Below, piece by piece: positions 9,091 through 18,732 of a DNA stretch of 64,000 nucleotides. The notes beneath the pieces were generated by a model, which had not been told where the DNA came from, searched no databases, and was given only the letters and a program-made list of their open reading frames with translations. A program made the translations under genes and the position numbers. The stretch comes from Bordetella petrii (GTDB lineage: Bacteria > Pseudomonadota > Gammaproteobacteria > Burkholderiales > Burkholderiaceae_B): the NCBI GenBank assembly GCA_017745595.1, contig WMBV01000027.1, positions 1 to 64,000 on the forward strand, in the 5' to 3' direction. The stretch's first letter is position 1. Each line of letters opens with the position of its first letter.

Positions 9091-9536
9091 CAGGGTTGCT
9101 CTCCGGTGGGGGCGCCGGGCAGGCGGGCCAGCACGGTATCGATGCGCTCGCGCGCCGCGGCGGTGGCCACGCGCAGGCGTTGCAGGTCGGTATCGCGCGC
9201 GTGGAGGCTGCCCTGCAGTTCGGCTTCGCGCGCGCCGAAGCGCGTTTCGAGCGTGTCGCGGTCGGCGGCCGCGCGGGCCAGTTGCTCGCGCAGGTCGGCC
9301 TCGGTTTGGCGGGCCTCGGCGAGCACCGTGGACACGGTGCCGTCGTGTTCTTGCAGCTTGGTCTGCAGGGCCTGGATTTCGGCCTCGCGTTCCGCGCAGC
9401 GCTGCTCGAGCGCGCGCTGACTGGATTCGCTTTGGTTCAGGCGGACACGCAACGCGTCGCGCTCGGCATGCAATTGCCGGGTGCGTTGCACCAGTTGCCC
9501 GATACGGGCGGCGAGTTGATCTAGGTCTTGCAGCAT
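9090..9536 (-). CDS. Coiled-coil protein upstream of zapA (ZapB-like/TIGR02449)
   Basis: 148 residues from ATG 9536. Almost the entire length is heptad-patterned, rich in Glu, Arg, Leu, Ala and Gln (for example ALEQRCAEREAEIQALQTKL), predicting one long coiled coil without membrane or signal segments. Coupled to zapA by a TGATG overlap. Proteins in this position are annotated as ZapB-like or TIGR02449, so a role in Z-ring assembly is a reasonable inference. Sequence alone shows only the coiled coil. Confidence 0.7.
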   Translation of the reverse strand: MLQDLDQLAARIGQLVQRTRQLHAERDALRVRLNQSESSQRALEQRCAEREAEIQALQTKLQEHDGTVSTVLAEARQTEADLREQLARAAADRDTLETRFGAREAELQGSLHARDTDLQRLRVATAAARERIDTVLARLPGAPTGEQP

Positions 9537-9829
9537 GGGCGCTATCGTAAACCATCCGCGCGCCGGCCGGGCGGCCGCACGCAACGTGAGAAACACGGCA
9601 ATATTCAGTAGGACTTGGCGCGCCGGACAGAACGGCCACCCCGAAGAATAAATCGTCCGGGGCCCGCGTGGCGGCTTTCGCCCATCTTTCTATTAACTTT
9701 CACTTTGCTTTCATTCCAGGCCCATTCAGGCCCGGGGTTACAACTTGGGCGCCCGTTCTAGGGAAAACCCCATCTGCCCAACGGATGACACGGGTTTCCA
9801 GGCCCATACCCCTTCGCTACCATGCGCGC

Positions 9830-9893
9830 TGCCCAAAAAGGGCAACTCCTCGAATCGACAAGAACCAGCGGCATGCCCAAGTGCCCTTTTTTT
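9830..9893 (+). promoter_or_regulatory. Possible attenuator in tctB leader
   Basis: In the 413-bp gap between the coiled-coil gene and tctB, GGGCA (9840-9844) can pair with TGCCC at 9830-9834 (AAAAA loop), at 9873-9877, or at 9882-9886. The last is followed directly by a run of seven T (9887-9893). Mutually exclusive pairings ending in a T tract resemble an attenuator, though the stems are only 5 bp. No other gene is seen in 9537-9949. Confidence 0.3.
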
Positions 9894-9949
9894 GCGCCGG
9901 CCCGCACCGGACCTGGCTTCAACTCACATGCTGTAAATAGGAGTAGACC

Positions 9950-10414
9950 ATGCAGCTACGCAATCGGCAGGATTTCTGGTCGGGGGTGATGTTCATCGCC
10001 CTGGGCCTGGGATTCGCCTGGAAAGCGGCAACCTACCAGATGGGTACCGCCGCCCGGATGGGACCGGGATATTTCCCCTTCGCGCTGGGATTGGTCCTGG
10101 CCATATTGGGCGCCATCGTGCTGCTCGGGTCGCTGGCCAAGAATGCGACCGAAACCCACGTAGAGAAATTCGACTGGCGCATCACCTTCCTGGTGATCGG
10201 CTCGGTCATTCTGTATGGCCTGATCCTGAAGCTGCTGGGCATCTACATCTCGGTGTTCATCCTGGTGGTGGTAAGCAGCCTGGCCAGCCACGAGTTCAAT
10301 TTCAAGGTCGCCGCCGCCAACGGCGTGTTCCTGGTGGCGTTCTCGTACCTGGCGTTCGTCAAGGGGCTGGGGCTGATTTTCCCGCTGTGGCCGTCGTTTC
10401 TGGGCATGAATTAA
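9950..10414 (+). CDS. tctB: Tripartite tricarboxylate transporter small membrane subunit TctB
   Basis: 154 residues with four predicted membrane helices and the typical N-terminal pattern (DFWSGVMFIALGLGFAWKA, then MGPGYFPFALGLVLAILG). It is the small partner of TctA in a cation-driven carboxylate importer that needs a periplasmic Bug/TctC receptor. ATG is preceded by TAGGAG. tctA follows after 13 bp. No tctC is adjacent, unlike the classic tctCBA order. Confidence 0.9.
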   Translation: MQLRNRQDFWSGVMFIALGLGFAWKAATYQMGTAARMGPGYFPFALGLVLAILGAIVLLGSLAKNATETHVEKFDWRITFLVIGSVILYGLILKLLGIYISVFILVVVSSLASHEFNFKVAAANGVFLVAFSYLAFVKGLGLIFPLWPSFLGMN

Positions 10415-10427
10415 GGAGTCAACGGCC

Positions 10428-11933
10428 ATGGAACTATTTGATCACTTGATGCTGGGTTTCTCGGTGGCGTTCACGCCCGAGAACCTGGCCTATGCCCTGC
10501 TGGGTTGTATTCTGGGGACCCTGATCGGGGTGCTGCCCGGCATCGGCCCGGTCCCCACCATCGCGATGCTGCTGCCGATCACGTACGTGCTGCCCCCGGT
10601 GGCCGGCCTGATCATGCTGGCGGGTATTTACTATGGCGCGCAGTACGGCGGGTCTACCACCGCCATTCTGGTGGCGCTGCCGGGCGAGACCTCGGCCGTG
10701 GTAACCGTGCTGGACGGCCACCAGATGGCCCGCAACGGCCGGGCGGGCGCCGCGCTGGCCATTGCCGCGCTGGGCTCGTTCTTCGCCGGCTGCGTGGCCA
10801 CGCTGCTGCTGGCCGCCTTCGCGCCGCCGCTGGCCGAAGTCGCGTTCAAGTTCGGCCCCGCCGAGTACTTCTCGCTGATGACCCTGGGCCTGGTGGGCGC
10901 CGTGGTGCTGGCCTCGGGCTCGCTGCCCAAGGCCATCGCCATGATCATCCTGGGCCTGCTGCTGGGTATGGTGGGCACCGACGTCAACTCGGGCGTGGCC
11001 CGCTACGACTTCGGCATCCCCGAGCTGCAAGACGGCATCGACTTCGCCATCGTGGCCATGGGCGTGTTCGGCTTCGCCGAGATCATGACCAACTTGGAGC
11101 AGAAAGAAAATCGCGTCGACATCACCGACAAGATCGGCTCGCTGTACCCCAATAAGCAGGAATTCCGCGAGGCGGCCCCGGCGGCCGTGCGCGGCACTAT
11201 CCTGGGTTCGATGCTGGGCATCCTGCCGGGCGGCGGCGCCGTGCTGTCGTCGTTCGCGTCGTACACGCTGGAAAAGAAGATCTCGAAAAACCCCGAGCGC
11301 TTCGGCAAGGGCCACCCGGCCGGCCTGGGCGGCCCGGAATCGGCCAACAACGCGGCCGCGCAGACCTCGTTCATTCCGCTGCTGACCCTGGGCATTCCGG
11401 GCAACGCCGTGATGGCGCTGATGGTGGGCGCCATGACCATCCACAACATCCAGCCGGGCCCGCAGGTCATGACCAGCCACCCGGACCTGTTCTGGGGCCT
11501 GATCGCCTCGATGTGGATCGGCAACCTGATGCTGGTGGTGCTGAACCTGCCGCTGATCGGACTATGGGTCAAGCTGCTGAAGGTGCCCTACCGCATCCTG
11601 TTCCCGGCCATTCTGGTGTTCTGCACGATCGGCGTGTATTCGCTGAACTACAACACCTTCGACATCTTCACTACCGCCATCTTCGGCGTGGTGGGGTATG
11701 TATGGTCGAAGCTGAAGTGCGAAGGCGCCCCGCTGCTGCTGGGCCTGGTGCTGGGCCCCATGATGGAAGAAAACTTCCGTCGCGCCCTGCTGCTGTCGCG
11801 CGGCGACTTCTTCACCTTCGTCGAGCGGCCCCTGTCGGCCTCGCTGCTGGCCGTGGCCGTGGCGCTGGTCGTGCTGGTGGCCCTGCCGTCGATCCGCAAG
11901 AAGCGCGAAGAAACTTTCGTCGAAGAGGACTGA
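10428..11933 (+). CDS. tctA: Tripartite tricarboxylate transporter large membrane subunit TctA
   Basis: 501 residues with about 11-12 membrane helices. It carries the family signature GVLPGIGPVPTIAMLLP near residue 35 and a second related motif GMLGILPGGGAVLSSF in the second half, reflecting the internal duplication. It forms the transport channel with TctB. AAGGAG precedes the ATG. With no receptor gene next to it, the pair probably uses one of several Bug receptors encoded elsewhere; one Bug gene lies at 41.7 kb in this window. Confidence 0.93.
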   Translation: MELFDHLMLGFSVAFTPENLAYALLGCILGTLIGVLPGIGPVPTIAMLLPITYVLPPVAGLIMLAGIYYGAQYGGSTTAILVALPGETSAVVTVLDGHQMARNGRAGAALAIAALGSFFAGCVATLLLAAFAPPLAEVAFKFGPAEYFSLMTLGLVGAVVLASGSLPKAIAMIILGLLLGMVGTDVNSGVARYDFGIPELQDGIDFAIVAMGVFGFAEIMTNLEQKENRVDITDKIGSLYPNKQEFREAAPAAVRGTILGSMLGILPGGGAVLSSFASYTLEKKISKNPERFGKGHPAGLGGPESANNAAAQTSFIPLLTLGIPGNAVMALMVGAMTIHNIQPGPQVMTSHPDLFWGLIASMWIGNLMLVVLNLPLIGLWVKLLKVPYRILFPAILVFCTIGVYSLNYNTFDIFTTAIFGVVGYVWSKLKCEGAPLLLGLVLGPMMEENFRRALLLSRGDFFTFVERPLSASLLAVAVALVVLVALPSIRKKREETFVEED

Positions 11934-11949
11934 TAAGGCCACGCCTATC

Positions 11950-11982
11950 GGTGTCAGGCACCCTGCGGGAGCCTGACACCTG
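11950..11982 (+). repeat. Interspersed palindromic unit 1
   Basis: Stem GGTGTCAGGCACCC ... GGGAGCCTGACACC with a short loop, between tctA and the dehydrogenase gene. Orientation R, with the CCTG end on the right. It is a single unit. Member of the family described in the findings. No T tract follows, so it is not a standard intrinsic terminator. Confidence 0.85.
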
Positions 11983-12152
11983 CCTCGGCACCGGTTTCAT
12001 GCGATGACTGGACGCCGTCCGGACATGACTCTTGAAGTGCCCGACCTCCGCCAGGGGCCGGGCACTTTCTTTTTCCGGGCACGGTTTTCGCCGCAGCGCC
12101 GGGCGATTGCGGTAACGTTCAGGTTTCCACACAGCCCTACCGGAGACTCTGC

Positions 12153-13058
12153 ATGGCATCCATCGGTACCCGGGAGTACGACCAGGTCGTCTCCCAGAAA
12201 GTCGCTTTCCTCGGCCTGGGCGTCATGGGCCTGCCCATGGCGGGCCACTTGGCGCGGGCCGGCCACCAGGTCACTGTCTACAACCGCACCTCCGCCAAGG
12301 CCCAGGCCTGGGCCAAGGAGTTCGGCGGGCAAAGCGCCGCCACCCCGCGCGAAGCAGCGGCGGGCGCGCAAATCGTGTTCGCCTGCGTGGGCAACGACGA
12401 CGACCTGCGCAGCGTGGTGCTGGGCGAAGACGGCGCGTTTGCCGGCATGGCGCCCGGCGCCATCTTCGTGGACCACACCACCGCCTCGGCCGACGTGGCC
12501 CGCGAGCTGTACGCCCTGGCGCGCGAACAGCGCCTGCAATTCGTCGACGCGCCGGTGTCCGGGGGCCAGGCCGGCGCCGTCAACGGCGTACTGACCGTCA
12601 TGTGCGGCGGCGAACCCGAGGTGTTCGACGCCATCAAGCCGGTCGCCCAGGCCTACGGCCGCGCCGTGACCCGGGTGGGTGCGCCCGGCGCGGGGCAACT
12701 GGCCAAGATGGTCAACCAGATCTGCATTGCCGGCATCGTGCAGGGGCTGTCCGAAGCCATTGCGTTCGGCCAGGCCGCCGACCTGGACATGAAACTGGTG
12801 CTGGAGGTGATCAGCAAGGGCGCGGCCCAGAGCTGGCAGATGGAAAACCGCGGCGGCACCATGGTGGACGACAAGTTCGACTTCGGTTTCGCCGTGGACT
12901 GGATGCGCAAAGACCTGGGCCTGGTGCTGTCCGAGGCGCGCAATAACGGCGCGCGCCTGCCGCTGACGGCGCTGGTGGATCAGTTTTACGGCGACGTGCA
13001 GAAAATGGGCGGCGGACGCTGGGACACGTCCAGCCTGATCGCCCGCCTGCGCGACTGA
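12153..13058 (+). CDS. NAD(P)-dependent beta-hydroxyacid dehydrogenase (HIBADH/GLYR family)
   Basis: 301 residues. N-terminal Rossmann motif GLGVMGLPMAGHLARAG at about residues 21-37. The substrate-binding DAPVSGGQAGA segment and the catalytic lysine in GAGQLAKMVNQ are both in place, followed by the all-helical C-terminal domain. Family members oxidise or reduce 3-hydroxyisobutyrate, tartronate semialdehyde or similar acids; which one cannot be told here. The next gene is a same-strand LysR regulator. The first 15 or so residues before VAFLGLG are atypical, so the true start might be slightly downstream. Confidence 0.85.
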   Translation: MASIGTREYDQVVSQKVAFLGLGVMGLPMAGHLARAGHQVTVYNRTSAKAQAWAKEFGGQSAATPREAAAGAQIVFACVGNDDDLRSVVLGEDGAFAGMAPGAIFVDHTTASADVARELYALAREQRLQFVDAPVSGGQAGAVNGVLTVMCGGEPEVFDAIKPVAQAYGRAVTRVGAPGAGQLAKMVNQICIAGIVQGLSEAIAFGQAADLDMKLVLEVISKGAAQSWQMENRGGTMVDDKFDFGFAVDWMRKDLGLVLSEARNNGARLPLTALVDQFYGDVQKMGGGRWDTSSLIARLRD

Positions 13059-13085
13059 ACGACGGTCGCCGCCGGATCGCGGATC

Positions 13086-13119
13086 GGTGTCTGGCACCCT
13101 GCGGGAGCCAGACACCTGG
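13086..13119 (+). repeat. Interspersed palindromic unit 2
   Basis: GGTGTCTGGCACCC ... GGGAGCCAGACACCTGG, orientation R. It is flanked by a short direct repeat (CGCCGCCGGATCGCG, near 13068 and 13130), which may mark an insertion or duplication. Confidence 0.85.
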
Positions 13120-13144
13120 CAACAAGCGCCGCCGGATCGCGCCG

Positions 13145-13224
13145 GGTGCCTGACTCACGCAGGGTGTCGGGCACCGAACCTTTGTACACAGCGGTGTCGG
13201 GCACCTGCGGAACCTGACACCTGG
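13145..13224. repeat. Paired palindromic units 3 (L) and 4 (R)
   Basis: Unit 3 (13145-13175, orientation L, slightly degenerate) and unit 4 (13193-13224, orientation R) are inverted relative to each other around a 17-bp spacer that includes TTTGTACACAGC. The pair ends only 8 bp before the ATG of the LysR gene, so it occupies the position where its ribosome-binding region would lie. Confidence 0.85.
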
Positions 13225-13232
13225 CTACGTCC

Positions 13233-14156
13233 ATGCAAGACCTGAATGACTTGTTCTACTTTTCGCAGGTGGTGGAACACGGCGGCTTCAGCGCCGCGGC
13301 GCGCGTCCTGGATATTCCCAAATCGCGGCTGTCGCGGCGCATTGCGCAGCTGGAAGAAACCCTGGGCGTGCGGCTGTTGCAACGCACCACGCGGCGCCTG
13401 CGCCTGACTCTGGCCGGCGAACGGTACCTGCACTATTGCCGCGAAATGACCGCCTCGGCGCGCGCGGCGGAAGACGCCATGCGCCAATTGCAGGCCCAGC
13501 CCCGCGGGCCGGTGGTAGTAAGCTGCCCGATCGCCATCGCCCAGCAGATGCTGGCGCCGCTCTTGCCCGAGTTCCTGGACGCCTGGCCGTCGATTTCGGT
13601 GCAGGTGCTGGCCACCAACCGCCGGGTGGACCTGATCCGCGAAGGCGTCGACCTGGCGCTGCGCGTGCGCACCCGGCTGGACACCGATGCCGAGCTGGTG
13701 GTGAAACACCTGGGCATGGCCAGCAGCAGCATCGTGGCCAGCCCGGCCTACCTGCAGCGCCATGGCACGCCCGCCACCCCGCAGGACCTGTCCGGGCACA
13801 CCACGCTGAGCTTCAGCGACCCGCAGCCGGAAGTGCGCTGGCCGCTGCGCAACCGGCAAGACGAAGAAGTGCACGTGGCGCTGCGCCCCCAGCTGTGCTG
13901 CAACGATTTCATCGTGCTGACCGAAGCCGCCGTGCGCGGCCGCGGCATCGCCTTGTTGCCCACCGTGGCCACCTATGAAGAACTGCGCCGCGGCCGGCTG
14001 GTGCAGGTCTTGCCCGACTGGCTGTCTCCCGCGGGCATCGTGCACTGTATTTATCCGTCGCGGCGCGGCATGGCCCCCGCCGTGCGGGCCCTGCTGGATT
14101 TCATATCCGACCGCCTGCCCGGCATGTACGCACGCATGGATCCCAACGCCGCGTAG
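13233..14156 (+). CDS. LysR-family transcriptional regulator
   Basis: 307 residues. N-terminal winged helix (residues 1-60, FSAAARVLDIPKSRLSRRIAQLEE) and a periplasmic-binding-protein-like effector domain (about 90-300), of the group resembling DsdC/PecT/CrgA-like short LysR proteins. It lies downstream of the dehydrogenase on the same strand rather than divergently. The upstream sequence is filled by repeat units and no Shine-Dalgarno is evident, so its expression signals are unclear. Target genes unknown. Confidence 0.88.
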   Translation: MQDLNDLFYFSQVVEHGGFSAAARVLDIPKSRLSRRIAQLEETLGVRLLQRTTRRLRLTLAGERYLHYCREMTASARAAEDAMRQLQAQPRGPVVVSCPIAIAQQMLAPLLPEFLDAWPSISVQVLATNRRVDLIREGVDLALRVRTRLDTDAELVVKHLGMASSSIVASPAYLQRHGTPATPQDLSGHTTLSFSDPQPEVRWPLRNRQDEEVHVALRPQLCCNDFIVLTEAAVRGRGIALLPTVATYEELRRGRLVQVLPDWLSPAGIVHCIYPSRRGMAPAVRALLDFISDRLPGMYARMDPNAA

Positions 14157-14174
14157 CGATCCGGCGCGCGGGCC

Positions 14175-15698
14175 TCAGGCCTGTCCGGCGGGAGCGGCGG
14201 CCGCGCCCGGATCGGCCAGCGGCACCCACAATACCGCCGCCAGCCCCACCCCGCCCTGGTCGTTGGGCTCGCCGTCGCGCAGTTCGATGTCGCCGTCGTT
14301 GCGGCGCGCGTAGGCGCGCGCGATGGACAGGCCCAGCCCCGAGCCGGACGCGGCGCGGCGCGGCTCCAGGCGGTCGAAGCGGGCGAACGCCCGCGCGCGC
14401 GCCGTGGCGTCGATGCCGGGTCCATTGTCGGACACCGCGACTTCGGCCCGGTCGCCGTGCCGTGTCACGGACACCGTGATGCGGGCGCCGGCGGGCGCGT
14501 AATGGATGGCGTTGTGCACCAGATTGGCCAGGGCCTCGTGCAGCTCGACATCGCTGCCCACCACCGGCGTCACCGGGCCGCCGGCCGCGCCGCCGTCGCG
14601 GCGGGCGGCCACCCAGCCCAGGTCTTGCTGCTTGTCGTGCGACAGGGGCAGGTATTGCAGGACGACGTTGCGCGCGACCTCGTTGAGATCGAGCAATTGG
14701 CGCGGCGTGGGATCGGCCTGGCTGGCATGCGCCAGCGACAGCAGTTGTTCGGTGAGCCGGCGCGTGCGTCCCAACTGGTCGACGATGGCGCGCAGGCCCT
14801 CGCGGGCGCGCCGCGGATCGGGTTCGCGCAAGGCGTACTGGGCCTGGGTCAGCATGATGGCCAGCGGCGTACGCAACTGATGCGAGGCATCGGCCAGGAA
14901 CTGCGACTGCTCGTCGAGCATGCGCCGGTGCCGCGCCACGTGGTAATTCACGGCTTCGACCAGGGGAATGACCTCGCTGGGCACCCGGCTGGCGTCCAGG
15001 GGCGTCAGGTCGTCGGGCCGCCGCGCGCGGATGTCGTTGCGCAGCCGCGCCAGCGGCCGCAACGACCAGGCCACCCCCCACCACACCAGAATGGCCACCA
15101 GCGCCAGCATGCGGGCGTCGCGCAGCAATTCCTGGCGGCGCGCGGCGCTTTCGGCCTGCAGGCGCCGGCCGATGCTTTCGGCGACCAGCACCAGCACCTG
15201 GCGATGCTGGCCGCGGTAATACAGGTCGCGCAGCACAGCCACCACCCGCACCGGATCGTTGCGGTAGACGCTGTTGAAAAATACCGGTTCGCCGCGCGCC
15301 GACGGCCAGCGCGGCGGGCGCGGCAGTTCGGGCATGCCGGCCACCGTGCGGCCGGCGGCCGGCACGCGGCGCGATCCCTCGGGCAGGGGCGGATCGATTT
15401 CTTCGATACGGAAATACTTGCGCAGGCCGGCCTTGGATTCGAGAATGACCTGGGCGTACACCGGCGTGGCCACCATCAGGCCGCCCTCGGGAGTGAATTC
15501 GACGCTGCTTTCGAGCACCCGCGCGGGCTCCAGCAGCGCGCTGTCGTAGGCTTCGTTCGTGATCTCGGCCAGCGTGCGGTAGTCGTTCCAGCTGTCGATG
15601 ACCAGCAGCAGGATCACGCCGGGCAGCAGCAGGGTAATCAGCAGCGTGCGGATGCCGACCAGCGGCAAGCGGAAACGCTCAGGTTCCGGCGGGTTCAC
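14175..15698 (-). CDS. Two-component sensor histidine kinase, TctE-like
   Basis: 507 residues from GTG 15698, preceded by GGAAAG and overlapping the response-regulator gene by 20 bp. Two membrane helices (about 14-34 and 197-213) bound a periplasmic domain of the 2CSK_N type seen in TctE/QseC-like kinases. Then come the phospho-acceptor His273 in ASHQLRTPL, an N box (ALANLVHNAIHY) and glycine-rich ATP-lid motifs (DNGPGI, GSGLGLSIA). Given the orphan tctBA 3 kb away, a role in carboxylate sensing is plausible but inferred. Confidence 0.88.
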   Translation of the reverse strand: MNPPEPERFRLPLVGIRTLLITLLLPGVILLLVIDSWNDYRTLAEITNEAYDSALLEPARVLESSVEFTPEGGLMVATPVYAQVILESKAGLRKYFRIEEIDPPLPEGSRRVPAAGRTVAGMPELPRPPRWPSARGEPVFFNSVYRNDPVRVVAVLRDLYYRGQHRQVLVLVAESIGRRLQAESAARRQELLRDARMLALVAILVWWGVAWSLRPLARLRNDIRARRPDDLTPLDASRVPSEVIPLVEAVNYHVARHRRMLDEQSQFLADASHQLRTPLAIMLTQAQYALREPDPRRAREGLRAIVDQLGRTRRLTEQLLSLAHASQADPTPRQLLDLNEVARNVVLQYLPLSHDKQQDLGWVAARRDGGAAGGPVTPVVGSDVELHEALANLVHNAIHYAPAGARITVSVTRHGDRAEVAVSDNGPGIDATARARAFARFDRLEPRRAASGSGLGLSIARAYARRNDGDIELRDGEPNDQGGVGLAAVLWVPLADPGAAAAPAGQA

Positions 15699-16365
15699 TG
15701 GCGCTGCTTTCCAGCATGTAGCCCAGGCCGCGCACCGTGATGATGCGTACGTCGCTGCCGGCCAGTTTTTTGCGCAGGCGGTGCAAGACGACCTCGATGG
15801 CATCGAGGTTGGCCTCGCTGTCTTGCGTGAATACCTTGCCGAACAGCTGCGCCTTGTCTACCGGGTAGCCGCTGCGCGTCAGCAAGGCCACCAGGGCCGC
15901 GTGTTCGCGCGGCGTCAGGAACAGCAAATTGCCGTCGAGCGTGAACGACCGGCTTTCGCCGTCGTAGGCCAGCGAGCCGCACTGCAGGCGCGGCTGCTGC
16001 CGCCCGCGGCTGCGCCGCACCAGGGCCGCCACGCGGGCTTCGAGCTCTTCGAGCGCGAAAGGCTTGGTCAGGAAGTCGTCGGCGCCCAGATTCAGGCCGC
16101 GCACGCGGTCTTGCAGGGCGCCCTGGGCCGTGAGCAGCAGCACCGGCGTGCGGTCGTCGCGGCCGCGCATGTCGCGCAGCACCACCAGCCCGTGCTTGTC
16201 GGGCAGGCGCAGGTCCATGACGATGGCGTCGTATTCGTTGGCGGCCATCAAGGCTTCGGCGCTGCGGGCATCCGGCGCGTGGTCAGGGGTGAAGCCGCTT
16301 TGCGCCAGCGCCCGCACCAGCCAGGACGCCATTTCGAGTTCGTCTTCAACCAGCAATATGCGCAT
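15679..16365 (-). CDS. OmpR-family response regulator, TctD-like
   Basis: 228 residues. Receiver domain with acidic pocket Glu7-Asp8, phosphorylation site Asp51, Thr79 and Lys101, then a winged-helix OmpR/PhoB DNA-binding domain (about 130-220). Partner of the overlapping kinase gene downstream. Its own first 20 bp overlap the 3' end of rppH, so rppH, regulator and kinase may form one leftward transcript. Target genes are not visible from sequence. Confidence 0.9.
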   Translation of the reverse strand: MRILLVEDELEMASWLVRALAQSGFTPDHAPDARSAEALMAANEYDAIVMDLRLPDKHGLVVLRDMRGRDDRTPVLLLTAQGALQDRVRGLNLGADDFLTKPFALEELEARVAALVRRSRGRQQPRLQCGSLAYDGESRSFTLDGNLLFLTPREHAALVALLTRSGYPVDKAQLFGKVFTQDSEANLDAIEVVLHRLRKKLAGSDVRIITVRGLGYMLESSASEPAGT

Positions 16366-16921
16366 GGCCGTCGGGCTCGGCGGGCGCGCCGTCGGCCGCG
16401 CGGGTCTGGCCGTGCACGCGCTGGCGCAAGTACCGCGTTTCGTGCTGGCGTCGGAACAGGATGCCGGACAGCTCGTTCAGCGCCAGGGTGTAGACCTCGC
16501 GCTTGAACTCGATAACCGCGTCCAGCGGCACCCAGTATTGGCTCCAGCGCCAGGCGTCGAACTCCGGATGCTGCGTGGCGCGCAGGCATACGTCGCAGTC
16601 GCGGCCGACCAGGCGCAACAGGAACCAGATCTGTTTCTGACCCTTATAGTGCCCGCGCCACTCGCGCCGGACGAAATGATCAGGTACGTTATAGCGCAGC
16701 CAGTCGCGTGTGCGCCCCAAAATGCGGACATGTTCGGGCTTCAGGCCCACTTCTTCATGGAGCTCGCGATACATGGCCTGCACCGGGCTTTCGCCGTACT
16801 TGATGCCGCCCTGCGGGAACTGCCAGGCGTGTTCCCGGATACGCTTGCCCCAAAAGACCTCGTTTTTGCTGTTGACGAGAATAATGCCGACATTGGGACG
16901 GTAGCCTTCACGATCGAGCAT
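16346..16921 (-). CDS. rppH: RNA pyrophosphohydrolase
   Basis: Nudix hydrolase that removes pyrophosphate from 5'-triphosphate mRNA ends and starts RNA decay. 191 residues. The N-terminus ([11 protein letters not shown]) and Nudix box [23 protein letters not shown] match RppH/NudH. It is divergent from proS across only 65 bp, the usual betaproteobacterial arrangement. The C-terminal 25 residues are Arg/Ala-rich and overlap the response-regulator start. Confidence 0.92.
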   Translation of the reverse strand: MLDREGYRPNVGIILVNSKNEVFWGKRIREHAWQFPQGGIKYGESPVQAMYRELHEEVGLKPEHVRILGRTRDWLRYNVPDHFVRREWRGHYKGQKQIWFLLRLVGRDCDVCLRATQHPEFDAWRWSQYWVPLDAVIEFKREVYTLALNELSGILFRRQHETRYLRQRVHGQTRAADGAPAEPDGHAHIAG

Positions 16922-16986
16922 GGGCCACCCCCACCGAATTCAATACAATTACAGTCGATTATACGTATCTGTAGCCACCTTTTAAT

Positions 16987-18717
16987 ATGCGCGCATCCAC
17001 CTACCATCTGAACACCCTGAAAGAGGCCCCCGCCGAGGCCGAAGTCGCCAGCCACCGCCTGATGACCCGCGCCGGCATGATCCGCAAGCTGGCGGGCGGC
17101 ATCTATACCTATATGCCGCTGGGCCTGAAAGTGGTCCGCAAGATCGAGGCCATCGTGCGCGCCGAAATGGATGCCGCGGGGGCCATCGAGCTGCTGATGC
17201 CGGTGGTGCAGCCGGCCGAACTCTGGCAGGAATCGGGCCGCTGGGTGCAGTACGGCGCCGAGCTGCTGCGCCTCAAAGACCGGCACCAGCGCGATTTCGT
17301 GCTGCAGCCCACGTCGGAAGAGGTCATCACCGACATCGCCCGCAATGAAATCCACAGCTACCGCCAGCTGCCGCTGAATTTCTATCACATCCAGACCAAA
17401 TTCCGCGATGAACGCCGGCCGCGCTTCGGGCTGATGCGGGGCCGCGAATTCACCATGAAAGACGCCTATTCGTTCGACCGCGACGAAGCCGGCGCCCAGC
17501 AAAGCTACGACAAGATGTACGACGCCTACATGCGCATCTTCAAGCGGCTGGGGCTGGAATTCCGTGCCGTGGCGGCCGACACCGGCTCGATCGGCGGCAC
17601 GCGCAGCCACGAATTCCAGGTCATCGCCGATACCGGCGAAGACCTGCTGGTGTACAACCCCGCCACGCAATACGCCGCCAATATCGAGCTGGCCGAGGCG
17701 CCCGCCCTGCTGGCCGAGCGCGCGCCGGCCGCCCAGCCCCTGGAGGCCGTGCCCACCCCCGGCGCCGCCAAGTGCGCCGACGTGGCCCGACTGCTGGACC
17801 TGCCGCTCGAACGCACACTGAAATCCATCGTGCTGGCCACCGAGCCCGAGCCGGGCCAGGTGCAGATCTGGCTGCTGCTGCTGCGCGGCGACCACGAACT
17901 CAACGAAATCAAGACGGGCAAGCTGCCCGGCCTGGCCGGCTTCCGCTTTGCCACCGAAGACGAAATCGTGGCCCATTTCGGCTGCAAGCCCGGCTACCTG
18001 GGCCCCATCGGCACGGCCCGGCCGGTGCGCGTGGTGGCCGACCTCACCGTGGCCAACATGGCCGACTTCGTCTGCGGCGCCAACCGCGAAGACTTCCACT
18101 ACACCGGCGCCAACTGGGGCCGCGACCTGCCCGAACCCGAGCTGGTGGCCGACCTGCGCAATGTGGTCGAGGGTGATCCGGCGCCCGACGGCACCGGGCA
18201 GCTGGCGATCCAGCGCGGCATCGAGGTCGGGCACGTGTTTTTCCTGGGTACCAAGTATTCCGATGCCCTGAAAGCCACCTTCCTGGACGAAAACGGCAAG
18301 CCCGCGCCCCTGCAGATGGGCTGCTACGGCATCGGCATCACCCGTATCGCCGGCGCCGCCATCGAACAGAACCACGACGGGCGCGGCATCGTCTGGCCCC
18401 GCGCCATTGCCCCCTTCGAGGTGGTGATTTGCCCCGTCGGCTGGGGCAAAAATGAAACCGTACGCAACGAAACTGTAAAATTGTATGACGAACTACGTGC
18501 CCGCGGCGTGGACGTCATTCTCGACGACCGTGACGCCCGGCCGGGGGTCATGTTCGCTGAATGGGAACTGATAGGGGTACCTTTGCGCGTAACAGTTGGA
18601 GAACGCGGTCTTAACGACGGTGTGGTGGAATTGCAGGCCCGTCGCGAAAGCGAGGCGGCGAAAATTCCCGTCGGGTCGGCCCTGGAACAGGTGCTGGCCA
18701 AGCTGGAAACGCTGTAG
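16987..18717 (+). CDS. proS: Prolyl-tRNA synthetase
   Basis: 576 residues, bacterial type. The class II catalytic core has motif 1 near the start, motif 2 ([21 protein letters not shown]) and motif 3 (GCYGIGITR). An editing (INS) domain of about 170 residues lies between motifs 2 and 3, and a C-terminal anticodon-binding domain follows. It clears mischarged Ala-tRNA(Pro). ybgC starts 15 bp downstream, so proS is probably transcribed into the tol genes. Confidence 0.97.
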   Translation: MRASTYHLNTLKEAPAEAEVASHRLMTRAGMIRKLAGGIYTYMPLGLKVVRKIEAIVRAEMDAAGAIELLMPVVQPAELWQESGRWVQYGAELLRLKDRHQRDFVLQPTSEEVITDIARNEIHSYRQLPLNFYHIQTKFRDERRPRFGLMRGREFTMKDAYSFDRDEAGAQQSYDKMYDAYMRIFKRLGLEFRAVAADTGSIGGTRSHEFQVIADTGEDLLVYNPATQYAANIELAEAPALLAERAPAAQPLEAVPTPGAAKCADVARLLDLPLERTLKSIVLATEPEPGQVQIWLLLLRGDHELNEIKTGKLPGLAGFRFATEDEIVAHFGCKPGYLGPIGTARPVRVVADLTVANMADFVCGANREDFHYTGANWGRDLPEPELVADLRNVVEGDPAPDGTGQLAIQRGIEVGHVFFLGTKYSDALKATFLDENGKPAPLQMGCYGIGITRIAGAAIEQNHDGRGIVWPRAIAPFEVVICPVGWGKNETVRNETVKLYDELRARGVDVILDDRDARPGVMFAEWELIGVPLRVTVGERGLNDGVVELQARRESEAAKIPVGSALEQVLAKLETL

Positions 18718-18732
18718 ACTGCCCGGCCCTGC

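Noticed and set aside
11950-11982. Intrinsic terminator of tctA
   Set aside because: A good hairpin but no T tract on either side, and the same unit occurs in other gaps irrespective of gene orientation, so it is classed as a repeat.
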